Shown: piece by piece, positions 45,221 to 53,964 of the stretch
Numbering within the stretch: the stretch's first letter is position 1
Layout of the letters: each line of letters opens with the position of its first letter
Assembly (NCBI RefSeq): GCF_900104065.1
Contig: NZ_FNLC01000002.1
Coordinates: 540,995 to 604,994, forward strand
Source: Natronobacterium texcoconense
Lineage (GTDB): Archaea > Halobacteriota > Halobacteria > Halobacteriales > Natrialbaceae
DNA length: 64,000 bases
Direction of reading: 5' to 3'
Position numbers and translations under genes: made by a program
Notes under the pieces: generated by a model
What the model saw: the letters and a program-made list of their open reading frames with translations, nothing else
Database searches by the model: none
What the model was told of the DNA's origin: nothing

Positions 45221-47074
45221 TCAGTCATCGGACGCGTGCAGGTGCCCCGTTCGGGCGAGATACATCCACGGCTGTTCCGATCGGATTCGCGGATCGTCCA
45301 TGTCGACGCCCCAGTCCCAGTTGTCGGTCGCGACGTAGTTCAGACGGAACTCCGTACAGGTCTGGACGCCGTGTACCCACTGGTTGTAGATCCACGCCAG
45401 TTCTTCGACTCGCTCCTCGACTTCTTCGTCGGTCTCCGCCTGGTTCATCGCCTCGATCCGTTCGTCGACGTCGACCGTCTCGAGGTCGTTGTCCTCGTCG
45501 CCCGGCGGCCAGGGGACGGTAACCTCAGAGAGCTGGTTGTTCCACCGATCGGTATCCGGCGACGAGACGTCACCCATCGTGTTCCGGTAGGAACTGGCCG
45601 GATGTGGGGATGCAGGGCCGGACGTGTAGATCGCGATTTCGAAGTCGTGTTCCGCCATTATCTGGGTCTCGAGCGTGACGAAGTCTTCGCCGATACCCTC
45701 TGCGGTGATCCCGAACCGATCGAACTGTTCGACGACGTTCTCGTAGGACGGAACGTTCGCGGCGAAGTCCACCGGATAGAGGATCTCGACCTCGAGTTCC
45801 TCTCCCGTGTCGGCGGCGACCCAGCTGTCGCCGTCGCGCTCGTAGCCGGCTTCCTCCATCTTCTCTTCGGCGAGGTCTTCCTGGACCCAGCCCGTGTCGC
45901 TGTTGCCGTAGTTGGTGAAGTCGTCGACGATCCCGTCGAGCCACAGCTCGTCCATCGGCGAGTTCAGTCCGGTGACGTTGTTGGGGTCCGGATAGTCCAT
46001 GATCTCCTCGCCGAAGATATCGACGTACTCGGTCGGGTCGTACATGTAGGCGATCGCCTGTCGGAGGGCGCGACCCTCCTCGCTGTCCTCGCCCCAGGCC
46101 GAATCAGGGCTGAACTGGATCGTCTGGAAGCCTTCCTGAGGGCCGGTCATGATCTCCCAGTGGTCGCCCATCGATTCGCGAACCTCCTCCGGCGTGTCAC
46201 CCGTGAATCCGTGGATGTTGTCGGCGATCGCCGCCTCGTGGAACGCCGACTCGCCTTCCCCGAAGTCGACGATTTCGAAGCCCGCCCAGTTCATGTCGTT
46301 GCCGTCGTCCCAGCCGATCGGGTAGCCGTCGTACGGCTCCATGACGATCCTCGAGTCGGTGACCTCGACCAGTTCGACCGGTCCGTTACCGAGGCCGGCG
46401 TCGATCGCCTCTTCGCCGTCGATCGAGAAGTTCGCGAGGTCCTCGTTGATGTCGGCCAGTTCGTCGTCGGTCGTCGCGTCCTCGGCGCGCTCGATGAACT
46501 CCTCGTGGAGTTCGGGATGGGTGTAGATCCACCGATTGAACATGTCTCCGAGGAACACGTGTTCGATCAGTCCTTCGGCGACGTTCTCGATCTCGAACTC
46601 GAGCGTGTGTTCTCCGGGCGCGTGCACGTCGGTAGCGTAGTCCCAGATCGGGTCGCCCCACACTTCCGCCAGTCGGAAGTGGTCGACGGCGTGATCCGCC
46701 GTCAGCGGCGTCCCGTCGTGCCACTCGAGGCCTTCCCGGAGGTCGAACGTGACCGTGCCACCGTCGGTATCGAACGTCCAGTCCTCGGCGAACTGCGGAT
46801 ACCAGTCGGAGGCGTCGGCCGAGAAGTACGCGAGCTCTTCCCACAGTAACCCGGTCTCGAAGAACAGCTGACTGTCGAGACTCCAGAGGTTGAAGTGAGC
46901 CTGCTCGAGGTTGCCAACCGCCGGAAGGACGAAGTACTCGTCCTCGCCTCCGTCGCCAACACCGAGACACCCTGCGACTGAACCGATTGCGCCACTCGCT
47001 GCGACCGTCTGCAGCCATTTTCGGCGGGACCAGGTTGCACTCTCCCTGACCATGTCATTGTTCGGCATACGCAT
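45221..47074 (-). CDS. Peptide-type ABC solute-binding lipoprotein
   Basis: A 617-residue SBP family 5 protein. The open frame is much longer, but the TATA element fixes the start at ATG 47074 or 47068. The N-terminus has a twin-arginine motif (WSRRKWLQTVAAS) and a lipobox (SVAGCLG), so it is Tat-exported and lipid-anchored. The family signature region reads DGGTVTFDLREGLEWHDG. SBP5 proteins bind peptides, nickel, oligosaccharides or muropeptides; the neighbouring AnmK-NagZ-NamZ genes favour a cell-wall fragment as ligand, which is inference. Confidence 0.88.
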   Translation of the reverse strand: MRMPNNDMVRESATWSRRKWLQTVAASGAIGSVAGCLGVGDGGEDEYFVLPAVGNLEQAHFNLWSLDSQLFFETGLLWEELAYFSADASDWYPQFAEDWTFDTDGGTVTFDLREGLEWHDGTPLTADHAVDHFRLAEVWGDPIWDYATDVHAPGEHTLEFEIENVAEGLIEHVFLGDMFNRWIYTHPELHEEFIERAEDATTDDELADINEDLANFSIDGEEAIDAGLGNGPVELVEVTDSRIVMEPYDGYPIGWDDGNDMNWAGFEIVDFGEGESAFHEAAIADNIHGFTGDTPEEVRESMGDHWEIMTGPQEGFQTIQFSPDSAWGEDSEEGRALRQAIAYMYDPTEYVDIFGEEIMDYPDPNNVTGLNSPMDELWLDGIVDDFTNYGNSDTGWVQEDLAEEKMEEAGYERDGDSWVAADTGEELEVEILYPVDFAANVPSYENVVEQFDRFGITAEGIGEDFVTLETQIMAEHDFEIAIYTSGPASPHPASSYRNTMGDVSSPDTDRWNNQLSEVTVPWPPGDEDNDLETVDVDERIEAMNQAETDEEVEERVEELAWIYNQWVHGVQTCTEFRLNYVATDNWDWGVDMDDPRIRSEQPWMYLARTGHLHASDD

Positions 47075-47092
47075 TGCTATATTAAAACCAAC

Positions 47093-47100
47093 AATATAAA
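47093..47100 (-). promoter_or_regulatory. TATA element of the peptide-type importer operon
   Basis: On the minus strand the sequence is TTTATATT, about 22-24 bases before ATG 47074 and 28 before ATG 47068. It lies inside the longer open frame and so rules out starts upstream of it. Confidence 0.55.
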
Positions 47101-47263
47101 TCTGCCGACGATATCGGTCTCGAATAACTGAACTCGAGCCTTCGCCGCCAAAATGGGTGATTCGTCGACTGAATCGTGAGCGGTGCCGGACTGACGTGGC
47201 CAACCCACGTCCGATACTGACTCGAGCGAAACGTATATCTTCCAGCCGGGAAGGGAATGTAGC

Positions 47264-47479
47264 ATGGCAGAAACACGCACGGCCGAGACGGGAACGTCGA
47301 TCGGCGAAACGGTTCTCGACTCGCTGTCGCTCAAACTCGCCGTCACCGGACTCGCGATGACTGCCGTCGGGTTCGTCGTCCACGACGGCGTGATACCGGC
47401 GTTCATGGTCATCTGGGGTCTCGCACTGCTCGTAATTGGCTCCGTTTCGTACGCGGCGATCGCTTACCGGGCGTCGTAG
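47264..47479 (+). CDS. Small two-helix membrane protein, 71 residues
   Basis: The N-terminal 20 residues are polar and threonine-rich. Two hydrophobic helices follow (about 24-42 and 45-66). A TATA-like element (GTATAT at about 47230) sits about 30 bases before the ATG. Function unknown. It is divergent from the importer operon and resembles in layout the small membrane protein at 42755. Confidence 0.55.
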   Translation: MAETRTAETGTSIGETVLDSLSLKLAVTGLAMTAVGFVVHDGVIPAFMVIWGLALLVIGSVSYAAIAYRAS

Positions 47480-47989
47480 GCCCTGCTCGTCGGAACTCGA
47501 CGAATCGATCGGCGTGGATACACCCCCAGATCCGTCTGTTTCCTGCTCCTGAGCGAGCTTGTTGCCGGTTGGATTCCGTTCCGTATCGTCGAAGTCATCG
47601 CCGACCGCTGTCGGTGTCGACCAGCAGGGACAGTTCTGGTATCGACGGTGCTACCGCATTATCCTACGATCGGTGCGCTGAACGAGTCGGACGAGACAGT
47701 CATCAGAAACTATCAGTTTCATTCATGGAGAATCGCCTCCTTCCGAGACGATTACAGCCGTACTGCTGTAAATAATTTCTCCGCCCGAGATCGGCGTTCT
47801 CGGCGGACGTCGTCGCGGATCGAGCGCCTTTTCCTGCCCCATGTTATCTCCAAACATAGACTGTACCGCTGATACTCCGTTTCACTATCGCTGAAACGGG
47901 ACTGGAATCTCGACATTTCTCGACGAACTGCCGGATGAAATCGACAGCGGTAGACTAATGTTCGTGGCTTCCAATCGAAATGACAACGA
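47480..47989. other. Intergenic gap of 510 bases upstream of the IclR gene
   Basis: No gene is supported here. It contains a clear hairpin-like dyad at 47877-47899 (listed separately), and should hold the IclR promoter. Confidence 0.5.
47877..47899. repeat. Inverted repeat upstream of the IclR regulator gene
   Basis: CCGTTTCA-ctatcgc-TGAAACGG has perfect 8-base arms and a 7-base spacer, about 90 bases before the IclR start. IclR proteins bind short palindromes and often control their own gene, so this is a candidate operator. A role as RNA hairpin cannot be excluded. Confidence 0.5.
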
Positions 47990-48754
47990 ATGACACGCGA
48001 GGCGAAAAATCCGGTGAAAGCGACTCGACGTTCGATCGCCATACTGGAGGCGCTCTTCGAACTCGGAACTGCAAGCCTCACGGACGTCTCCGCCCGACTC
48101 GACCTCCCCGACAGCACCGTTCACAACCACCTCAGTACGCTCGTCGAGGGCGGGTTCGTCACGCGAACTGACGGTGTGTATCGATTGAGTCTCCAGTTTC
48201 TCACCTACGGCGAGTCCGCCCGGGACCAGTACAGGATCACCGATGCCGCCCGCACCGAACTTCGCCACCTCGCGTCCGAAACCGAAGAGTCCGCGAGCGC
48301 ATTCGTCGAAGAGGACGGCCGGGGGTTCCTGCTCGCACACGAGCGCGCCGACAGCGATCTTCCCCTCGATCTCTATCCCGGAAAACGCGTCCCGCTTCAC
48401 GCGACCGCTTTCGGAAAGGTCCTCCTCGCGGATCGGCCCGACGAAGAGATCGAGGCCATCATCGATCGCTGCGGACTCGCGGCGTGTACGTCGGAGACGA
48501 TAACCGACCGGTCGGCGCTTCTGGACGAACTCGCCGACGTCCGGTCGGATGGCCACGCGGTCGCCGACGAGGAACGCTTGCGCGGCGTCAGGTCGGTCGC
48601 AACGGCAGTCCGAAACGAACGTGGCGTCGCGGTCGGTGCCGTGGGCATCACCGGCCCGACGAGCAGACTCACTCCCGAACGACTCCGTGGCCCGGTCCTC
48701 GAGGCGGTGATCGACACCAAAAACGTCATCGAACTCCAGCTCGCGTACTCGTAA
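47990..48754 (+). CDS. IclR-family transcriptional regulator
   Basis: A 254-residue regulator. Residues 8-62 form the winged helix-turn-helix (ATRRSIAILEALFELG, then LPDSTVHNHLSTLVEGGFV). Residues 80-250 form the IclR effector domain, with the marks PLHATAFGKVLLADRP, DEERLRGVRSVATAV and VGAVGITGPTSRL. IclR proteins sense small metabolites, mainly organic acids and sugar acids. Its place between the importer operon and the AnmK-NagZ-NamZ operon suggests that it controls both. It converges on the anmK gene (12-base gap). Confidence 0.88.
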   Translation: MTREAKNPVKATRRSIAILEALFELGTASLTDVSARLDLPDSTVHNHLSTLVEGGFVTRTDGVYRLSLQFLTYGESARDQYRITDAARTELRHLASETEESASAFVEEDGRGFLLAHERADSDLPLDLYPGKRVPLHATAFGKVLLADRPDEEIEAIIDRCGLAACTSETITDRSALLDELADVRSDGHAVADEERLRGVRSVATAVRNERGVAVGAVGITGPTSRLTPERLRGPVLEAVIDTKNVIELQLAYS

Positions 48755-48766
48755 CCGGAGACCGGT

Positions 48767-50029
48767 CTATTCGCCGGCGTTACGGCTCTCTCGAGAACAC
48801 CGATCCGCCGCGTCGTCGGTGCTGTGACGAGAACCAGGTGAATCGACTTTCGCACTACTTTTGGCGAGCGTTCCGAGGACGGCAGCGTCGCTGGCACCGG
48901 TAACGGACGGAACCGACCCGGGACGATCGGCGTCGAACAGGGCCGCGAGCAGGCCGAACAGCACCGCCTCGCGGGAGTCGGGGGCGATCCCCCGCTTTCC
49001 GCTCGTTTCGACGGGAACGGAGAGTCGATCCTCGAGTCGCGAGAGCACGGTCTCGTTGTACGCACCGCCGCCGGAGACGACGACCCGGTCCGGATCGAGG
49101 TCGACGTGGCGCTCGTAGGCGTCCGCGATCGACTCGCTGGTGAGCGCGGTAACCGTCGCGACGACGTTGTCGGCCGCCAGGCCGTCCTTGCGGGCCCGCT
49201 CGAGGACGCGCGTCGCGTAGCCGTCGCCGTACCGCTCCCGCCCCGTCGACTTCGGTGGCGCGCGCTCGAGATACGGGTCGTCGAGGAGATCGGTCAGCAG
49301 GTCGTCGTCGACGGTCCCGGCGGTAGCCATCCGCCCGTCCTCGTCGAACTGGCGCTCGCCGTCGGTGAGTCGCTCGACGACGGCGTCGATTACCATATTC
49401 CCGGGACCGGTGTCGAACGCTGTGACGGTAGACCAGTCCCCGCCTTCCGGGAGGACGGTACAGTTGCCGATACCGCCGATATTCTGGACGATCCGGTCTT
49501 CCGACGCCCGACCAAACTGGATCCAGTCCAGCAGCGGCGAGAGCGGCGCGCCGTGGCCTCCTGCGGCAACGTCGGCCGACCGGAAGTCGGCGACGGTGTC
49601 GATCCCCGTCTCTCGGGCGATCACGCTCGGATCGCCGACCTGTAGCGTCGCTCGCGTTCGTCCGAGGTCAGCGGGAAGCGGTTCGTTCGCCGGCGAGTGC
49701 CAGACGGTCTGGCCGTGGCTCCCGATCAGGTCGACACCTTCGGGTGCGACGTCGGCGGTCTCGAGGAGACCCTCGACGGCGCGGGCGAACCGCCTGCCGA
49801 CGGCGACCCGCGCTCGCGCGAGTTCCTCGACCGTCGTCGCCTCGTCACAGATGGATCGAACGTACTCCCGGAACGACGGCTCGTACTCGTCCGTGACGAA
49901 CGCCTCGCGCTCGACCGTTGCTTCCGTGAGCGGCACGTCCGCGTCCGGGAGGTCGACTCGACAGAGCGCCGCGTCGACGCCGTCGAGCGACGTACCCGAC
50001 ATGAGTCCGATAGTACGGTACGAAGTCAC
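48767..50029 (-). CDS. anmK: Anhydro-N-acetylmuramic acid kinase
   Basis: A 420-residue sugar kinase of the hexokinase-fold AnmK family. The start is GTG 50029, so that the family N-terminus TIGLMSGTSLDGVDAALC is complete. Other motifs are LIGSHGQTVWHSP, NIGGIGNCTVLP and FDTGPGNMVIDAVV, all typical of AnmK. The enzyme opens and phosphorylates 1,6-anhydro-MurNAc to MurNAc-6-phosphate, a bacterial peptidoglycan recycling step. An archaeon has no murein of its own, so the substrate would come from bacterial debris. It is the last gene of a minus-strand operon, 57 bases after nagZ. Confidence 0.88.
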   Translation of the reverse strand: MTSYRTIGLMSGTSLDGVDAALCRVDLPDADVPLTEATVEREAFVTDEYEPSFREYVRSICDEATTVEELARARVAVGRRFARAVEGLLETADVAPEGVDLIGSHGQTVWHSPANEPLPADLGRTRATLQVGDPSVIARETGIDTVADFRSADVAAGGHGAPLSPLLDWIQFGRASEDRIVQNIGGIGNCTVLPEGGDWSTVTAFDTGPGNMVIDAVVERLTDGERQFDEDGRMATAGTVDDDLLTDLLDDPYLERAPPKSTGRERYGDGYATRVLERARKDGLAADNVVATVTALTSESIADAYERHVDLDPDRVVVSGGGAYNETVLSRLEDRLSVPVETSGKRGIAPDSREAVLFGLLAALFDADRPGSVPSVTGASDAAVLGTLAKSSAKVDSPGSRHSTDDAADRCSRESRNAGE

Positions 50030-50086
50030 GTTCGGGTCATTAGCAGGAACTGACTAAACGATACCGACGGAGGAGAACCGAGATCG

Positions 50087-51658
50087 TCACCGAAGACTGG
50101 CAGGCGGCCGACCGCGAGGCCGCTCGTCGCCGACGAGAACGTCGACGAGTGCGCGGAGGTTGCCCGCCGACGGGTCGTACGTCGTCAGGAACGGCTCGAC
50201 GGCCGGCAGGTGGTGGACGTCGTACGGGTTGTTCACGGAGACGACGACGGGCGAGTGACTGGCGTCGAGAAGGCGCTCGAGAGCCGACGCCTGCGCGGGG
50301 TTCCGGGCGACGTTCGCGGCACAACACAGGAGCTGGGATCCAACAGGAATGGACGAGAGGTCGGCGGGTTCTTCGCGGTCTACCTCGAGGACGTGTGTCT
50401 CGAACCCACGGTCCGTAAGCTGGGCCGCCAGTACGTCCAGCGCGGACTGGGTTTCTGCCGCCGGCGAACCGCCGGTCGTTCGGGGCCCAACGATGTACAG
50501 CGGTTCGTCCGGGTCGAACGGCAGCGCTGTGTCGAACTCGCCTCGAACCAGCGTCACTGCGTCACGCGAGAGGTCACGGAGGGCAGCGAGGTCGGAGTCC
50601 GCGGCAGGGTCACTCTCCGCCCCGGACCGTTCGGGACGGAGGTCGCGCCGGGATTTCAGCGTGAGGATGCGCTCGACCGACTCGTCGATACGGTCTTCGG
50701 CGAGTTCGCCGGTCTCGACCGCCTCGAGGACGGCTTCGATCGCCCGGCGCTGTCGGTCCGCCGAGTGCGAGACGAGGACGACGTCGGCACCGGCGGCGAT
50801 CGCCTCGACTGCACCACGTTCGGTGCCGACGGTGTCCGCGATGGCGTTCATCTCCATGCAGTCGGTCGTGAGCAGGCCGTCGAATCCCAGCCGATCGCGC
50901 AGGAGATCGGTCAGGACGGCCCGTGACAGCGTCGCTGGTTTCGTCTCCGAGCCGGTGATCGCCGGGAAGGCGACGTGTGCGGTCATGATGGCGTCGATCC
51001 CTGCGTCGATCGCCCGCTCGAACGGCCGGAATTCGACGTCCTCGAGTCGATCCCCGTCGGCGTCGACGACCGGGAGCTCCGCGTGGGAGTCGGTCGAGGT
51101 GTCACCGTGACCGGGGAAGTGTTTCCCGCAGGCGACGACGTCGGCGGACTGTAACGCCTCGAGGTAGCGCTCGCCGAACGTGGCGACCTCGTCGGGGTCT
51201 TCGCCGTAGGAACGGACGCCGATAACCGGGTTATCCGGGTTGTTGTTCACGTCGAGGACGGGCGCGAGGTTACAGTTGATGCCGACGCTCCGGAGCTGGG
51301 CCGCCGTGACGCGTGCGACGGTCTCCGCGGCGTCCGGGTCGTCGGTCGCGCCGGCGGCCATCGCTCCCGGCGTCTCCGTGTAGTACGGGAGGCGACGAAC
51401 CGTTCCACCCTCCTGATCGACGGAGAGAAACAGCGGGATTTCTGCGCCCTCCTCGAGAGCGGTTCGCTGGAGCGACCGCGAGAGAGTTCGCGTCTGTTCG
51501 GGCGTCTCCAGGTTTCGCGAGAAGTAGATGACCCCGCCGACGTGGTACTCCCGGATCAGCGACCGGATTTCGTCCGTCGGTTCGGTGCCCGGAAAACCCA
51601 CGTGAAATAGCTGTCCGACCTTCTGCTCAAGCGTCAGATCTGCGACGGTGGTCTCCAT
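50087..51658 (-). CDS. nagZ: Beta-N-acetylhexosaminidase NagZ (GH3), two-domain type
   Basis: A 523-residue GH3 enzyme, start ATG 51658. The NagZ signature GKHFPGHGDTSTDSH carries the D190-H192 acid-base dyad that distinguishes NagZ from beta-glucosidases. The nucleophile is D266 in TTDCMEM. A C-terminal GH3 alpha/beta domain (about 355-515) is present, as in Bacillus NagZ and unlike the one-domain proteobacterial enzyme. No signal peptide is seen, so the enzyme should remove GlcNAc from imported GlcNAc-MurNAc or GlcNAc oligomers in the cytoplasm. Its ATG shares one base with the namZ stop. Confidence 0.88.
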   Translation of the reverse strand: METTVADLTLEQKVGQLFHVGFPGTEPTDEIRSLIREYHVGGVIYFSRNLETPEQTRTLSRSLQRTALEEGAEIPLFLSVDQEGGTVRRLPYYTETPGAMAAGATDDPDAAETVARVTAAQLRSVGINCNLAPVLDVNNNPDNPVIGVRSYGEDPDEVATFGERYLEALQSADVVACGKHFPGHGDTSTDSHAELPVVDADGDRLEDVEFRPFERAIDAGIDAIMTAHVAFPAITGSETKPATLSRAVLTDLLRDRLGFDGLLTTDCMEMNAIADTVGTERGAVEAIAAGADVVLVSHSADRQRRAIEAVLEAVETGELAEDRIDESVERILTLKSRRDLRPERSGAESDPAADSDLAALRDLSRDAVTLVRGEFDTALPFDPDEPLYIVGPRTTGGSPAAETQSALDVLAAQLTDRGFETHVLEVDREEPADLSSIPVGSQLLCCAANVARNPAQASALERLLDASHSPVVVSVNNPYDVHHLPAVEPFLTTYDPSAGNLRALVDVLVGDERPRGRPPASLR

Positions 51659-52827
51659 TATTGATACAGGGTGTAGTCGTCGAGGAGGTCTGCGAACGCC
51701 TCCCGTTCTTCGTCCCACCGTCGGTCGAGACGGTCGTACACGTCGTCCGCGCTCTCGTTAGGATCGACGTCCGAAATCGTTTCCCGGAGGGTCCGGCCGC
51801 CGGCCAGCTTGTCGACGAAGTGCTCGCCGTTCGATTGCACCCAGTCGGACTCGGGGTACAGCTGGAACGCCGTGATCAGCATCTTCACGCCGATTTCGAC
51901 CGGCGCGATCTCGTCGCGGTCCATCACGTGAATCTGGACGCCCTCGACGTCCTGGCGCTCGTGTTTCGAGAACATCGGCGTGAAGTACGCCGGGCGGAAG
52001 GCACAGCCGTCGACGTCGAGGTCGTTGAGCGTCGCCGCCCACTCCTCGGCGTCGACCCAGGGCGCGCCGATCAGTTCGAACGGCTTGGTCGTCCCGCGAC
52101 CCTCCGAGAGCGTCGTTCCCTCGAACAGGCAGGTCCCGGGATAGATCGTCGCGGTGTCGAGCGTCGGCATGTTCGGAGACGGCGGCACCCAGGCGAGCTC
52201 GAGTTCGTCGTACCAGGTGTCGTGGGTCCAGCCCTCGAGTTCGACGACCTCCAGGTCGGCCCCCAGGTCGAACTCGCCGTTGAAGTACCGGGCCAGTTCC
52301 CCGACGGTCAGCCCGTGCGTGATCGGGAGCCGGCGCCCGCCGACGAACGACTCGTGGTCGGGCGATACGCGGTTCCCGTCGACCGCGAGCGGCGCGATCG
52401 GGTTCGGCCGATCGAGGACGACGAACGACGTGTCAGTCTCGCTGATCCCTTCCAGAGCGTACGCGAGCGTGTAGATCAGGGTGTAGAACCGGCAGCCGAT
52501 GTCCTGCATGTCGTAGACGACCGTATCGAGATCCTCGACCATATCGGGCTCGAGCCGGCGGTTGTCGCCGTACAGACTCGTGACCGGTAGCCCCGTTCGT
52601 TCGTCGACGCTGTCGTCGACCTTCACGCCGGCCTGCTCGTTTCCACGAATGCCGTGTTCCGGCCCGAACAGCCGGACGAGTTCGACGTCGTCGTGATTGT
52701 ATAGCGTGTCGATCGTCGGAACCAGTTCGGAGTCGACGCCCGACGGATTAGTGATCAGGCCGACGCGGTCGCCCGCGATCGGTTCCATCTGCGTGTCTAC
52801 TAACGTCTCGATGCCCACGCGAACCAT
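51658..52827 (-). CDS. namZ: Exo-beta-N-acetylmuramidase family protein (NamZ, DUF1343)
   Basis: A 389-residue DUF1343 protein, start ATG 52827. Family marks are RVGLITNPSGVD, LVRLFGPEHGIRG, DMQDIGCRFYTLIYTL and VVLDRPNPI. Characterised relatives (NamZ of Bacillus, GH171) release MurNAc from non-reducing ends of muropeptides. In Bacillus the enzyme is secreted; here no signal peptide is visible. It is coupled to nagZ through TAATG, giving the same NagZ-NamZ pairing as in the Bacillus MurNAc cluster. It has its own TATA element. Confidence 0.85.
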   Translation of the reverse strand: MVRVGIETLVDTQMEPIAGDRVGLITNPSGVDSELVPTIDTLYNHDDVELVRLFGPEHGIRGNEQAGVKVDDSVDERTGLPVTSLYGDNRRLEPDMVEDLDTVVYDMQDIGCRFYTLIYTLAYALEGISETDTSFVVLDRPNPIAPLAVDGNRVSPDHESFVGGRRLPITHGLTVGELARYFNGEFDLGADLEVVELEGWTHDTWYDELELAWVPPSPNMPTLDTATIYPGTCLFEGTTLSEGRGTTKPFELIGAPWVDAEEWAATLNDLDVDGCAFRPAYFTPMFSKHERQDVEGVQIHVMDRDEIAPVEIGVKMLITAFQLYPESDWVQSNGEHFVDKLAGGRTLRETISDVDPNESADDVYDRLDRRWDEEREAFADLLDDYTLYQ

Positions 52828-52850
52828 ACTGGCGGTTACCGAGGGCGTGA

Positions 52851-52860
52851 TTATAAATAT
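52851..52860 (-). promoter_or_regulatory. TATA element of the namZ-nagZ-anmK operon
   Basis: On the minus strand the sequence is ATATTTATAA, centred about 28 bases before ATG 52827. It predicts a nearly leaderless transcript beginning at namZ. Confidence 0.55.
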
Positions 52861-52905
52861 GTGGGTGAGTCGCAAATTCAGTCGGCTCCAGGCGCTCGCG
52901 AGGCG

Positions 52906-53898
52906 TCACTCGAAGTGAGGCATCACGTCGTCGGCGAGCGCGTCGATCGTCCGGCGCGGGTCGCCAACTTTCGAGACGACGATGACGCGGTCGATGCCCG
53001 CTTCCTCGAGCCGTTCGACGACGGGGACGAGGTCGCTCGCGTCGTCGGTCACGTTGTTGAGCGTCCGTAACTCTTCGTCGCTGACGTCGGCCAATCGCTC
53101 GTCGGCGAGAGACTGGATCTCTCTCGGATCCGCGGTATCGAGTTCCTCGTGGGGCGTGTACTCTCCTTTGGCCCGGAGTTCGTCGACGAGGTCGTCCGGA
53201 TCGCCGACGTGGGCCGACAGCTGTACCGAGATGGTGCCGCCGCCGGAGTCTTCACGCTCGGATTGCCCGGCCTCGAACGCCGGTGCGAGCGTCTCTTCGA
53301 TCAGGTCGGCGTCGCCGGCCGTGATGAGGTTGCCGGCGTACTTGCCGGCGCACTTCGCGGACTGGGGCCCCCACGCCGCCCAGTGGAGCGGAATCTCCGA
53401 CCGGGGCTTCGTGTAGAGTTTCATCTCGTCGTACTGGTAGTACTCGCCCTCGTGGGAGACGTACTCGTCGCGCTCCCAGAGCGTCTCCATCAGGTCGAGC
53501 GACTCGATGAGCATCCCCGCCAGCGTTCCCCAGTCGGGCCACTCGCCGTCGTAAAACCGAGCTTCGTTGAGCGCCTCGCCAGTTCCGACGCCGAACTCGA
53601 GCCGCCCCGGATACGCGTTGTCGATGGTCGCGAGCGCCTGGGCCAGTACAGGTGGTTCGTACCTGATCGTTGGACAGCTCACGCAGGTACCGACAGTGAC
53701 GTCGGGAACCCGCTCGACGAGCGAGCCGAGCCACGGCAGGACGTGGTGCGTGTACGGTCGATTGTCGAGCCAGGGGACGAAGTGGTCGCCGATCCAGATA
53801 CCGTCGAATCCAGCGTCCGCGGCGTACGCGGCTAGCTCGAGATCGTCACCGGGGGAGCGAAAGCACCCCCCAACGTTGTAGTGCCACTCGATTGGCAT
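52906..53898 (-). CDS. LLM-class flavin/F420-dependent oxidoreductase-like protein
   Basis: A 330-residue luciferase-fold protein, ATG at 53898 (MPIEWHYNVGGCF). Family segments are AGFDGIWIGDHFVPW, VGTCVSCPTIRYEPP and EFGVGTGEALNEARFYDG. It resembles the protein at 3414-4379. Its place between namZ and a probable TIM-barrel hydrolase suggests a role in the island, perhaps oxidation of a released sugar or lactate-derived product; the substrate is unknown. TTTTAA about 27 bases before the start is a possible TATA element. Confidence 0.78.
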   Translation of the reverse strand: MPIEWHYNVGGCFRSPGDDLELAAYAADAGFDGIWIGDHFVPWLDNRPYTHHVLPWLGSLVERVPDVTVGTCVSCPTIRYEPPVLAQALATIDNAYPGRLEFGVGTGEALNEARFYDGEWPDWGTLAGMLIESLDLMETLWERDEYVSHEGEYYQYDEMKLYTKPRSEIPLHWAAWGPQSAKCAGKYAGNLITAGDADLIEETLAPAFEAGQSEREDSGGGTISVQLSAHVGDPDDLVDELRAKGEYTPHEELDTADPREIQSLADERLADVSDEELRTLNNVTDDASDLVPVVERLEEAGIDRVIVVSKVGDPRRTIDALADDVMPHFE

Positions 53899-53964
53899 GT
53901 ACTCACCAGATCGACGAACCGCATTAAAACTTCCCCGCCGAGACCGCATTTCGATGGCGAGCTG

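Noticed and set aside
45236-46849. A 537-codon plus-strand open frame opposite the peptide-binding lipoprotein gene
   Set aside because: Its composition is not that of a halophilic protein and shows no domain; the minus-strand gene is well supported.
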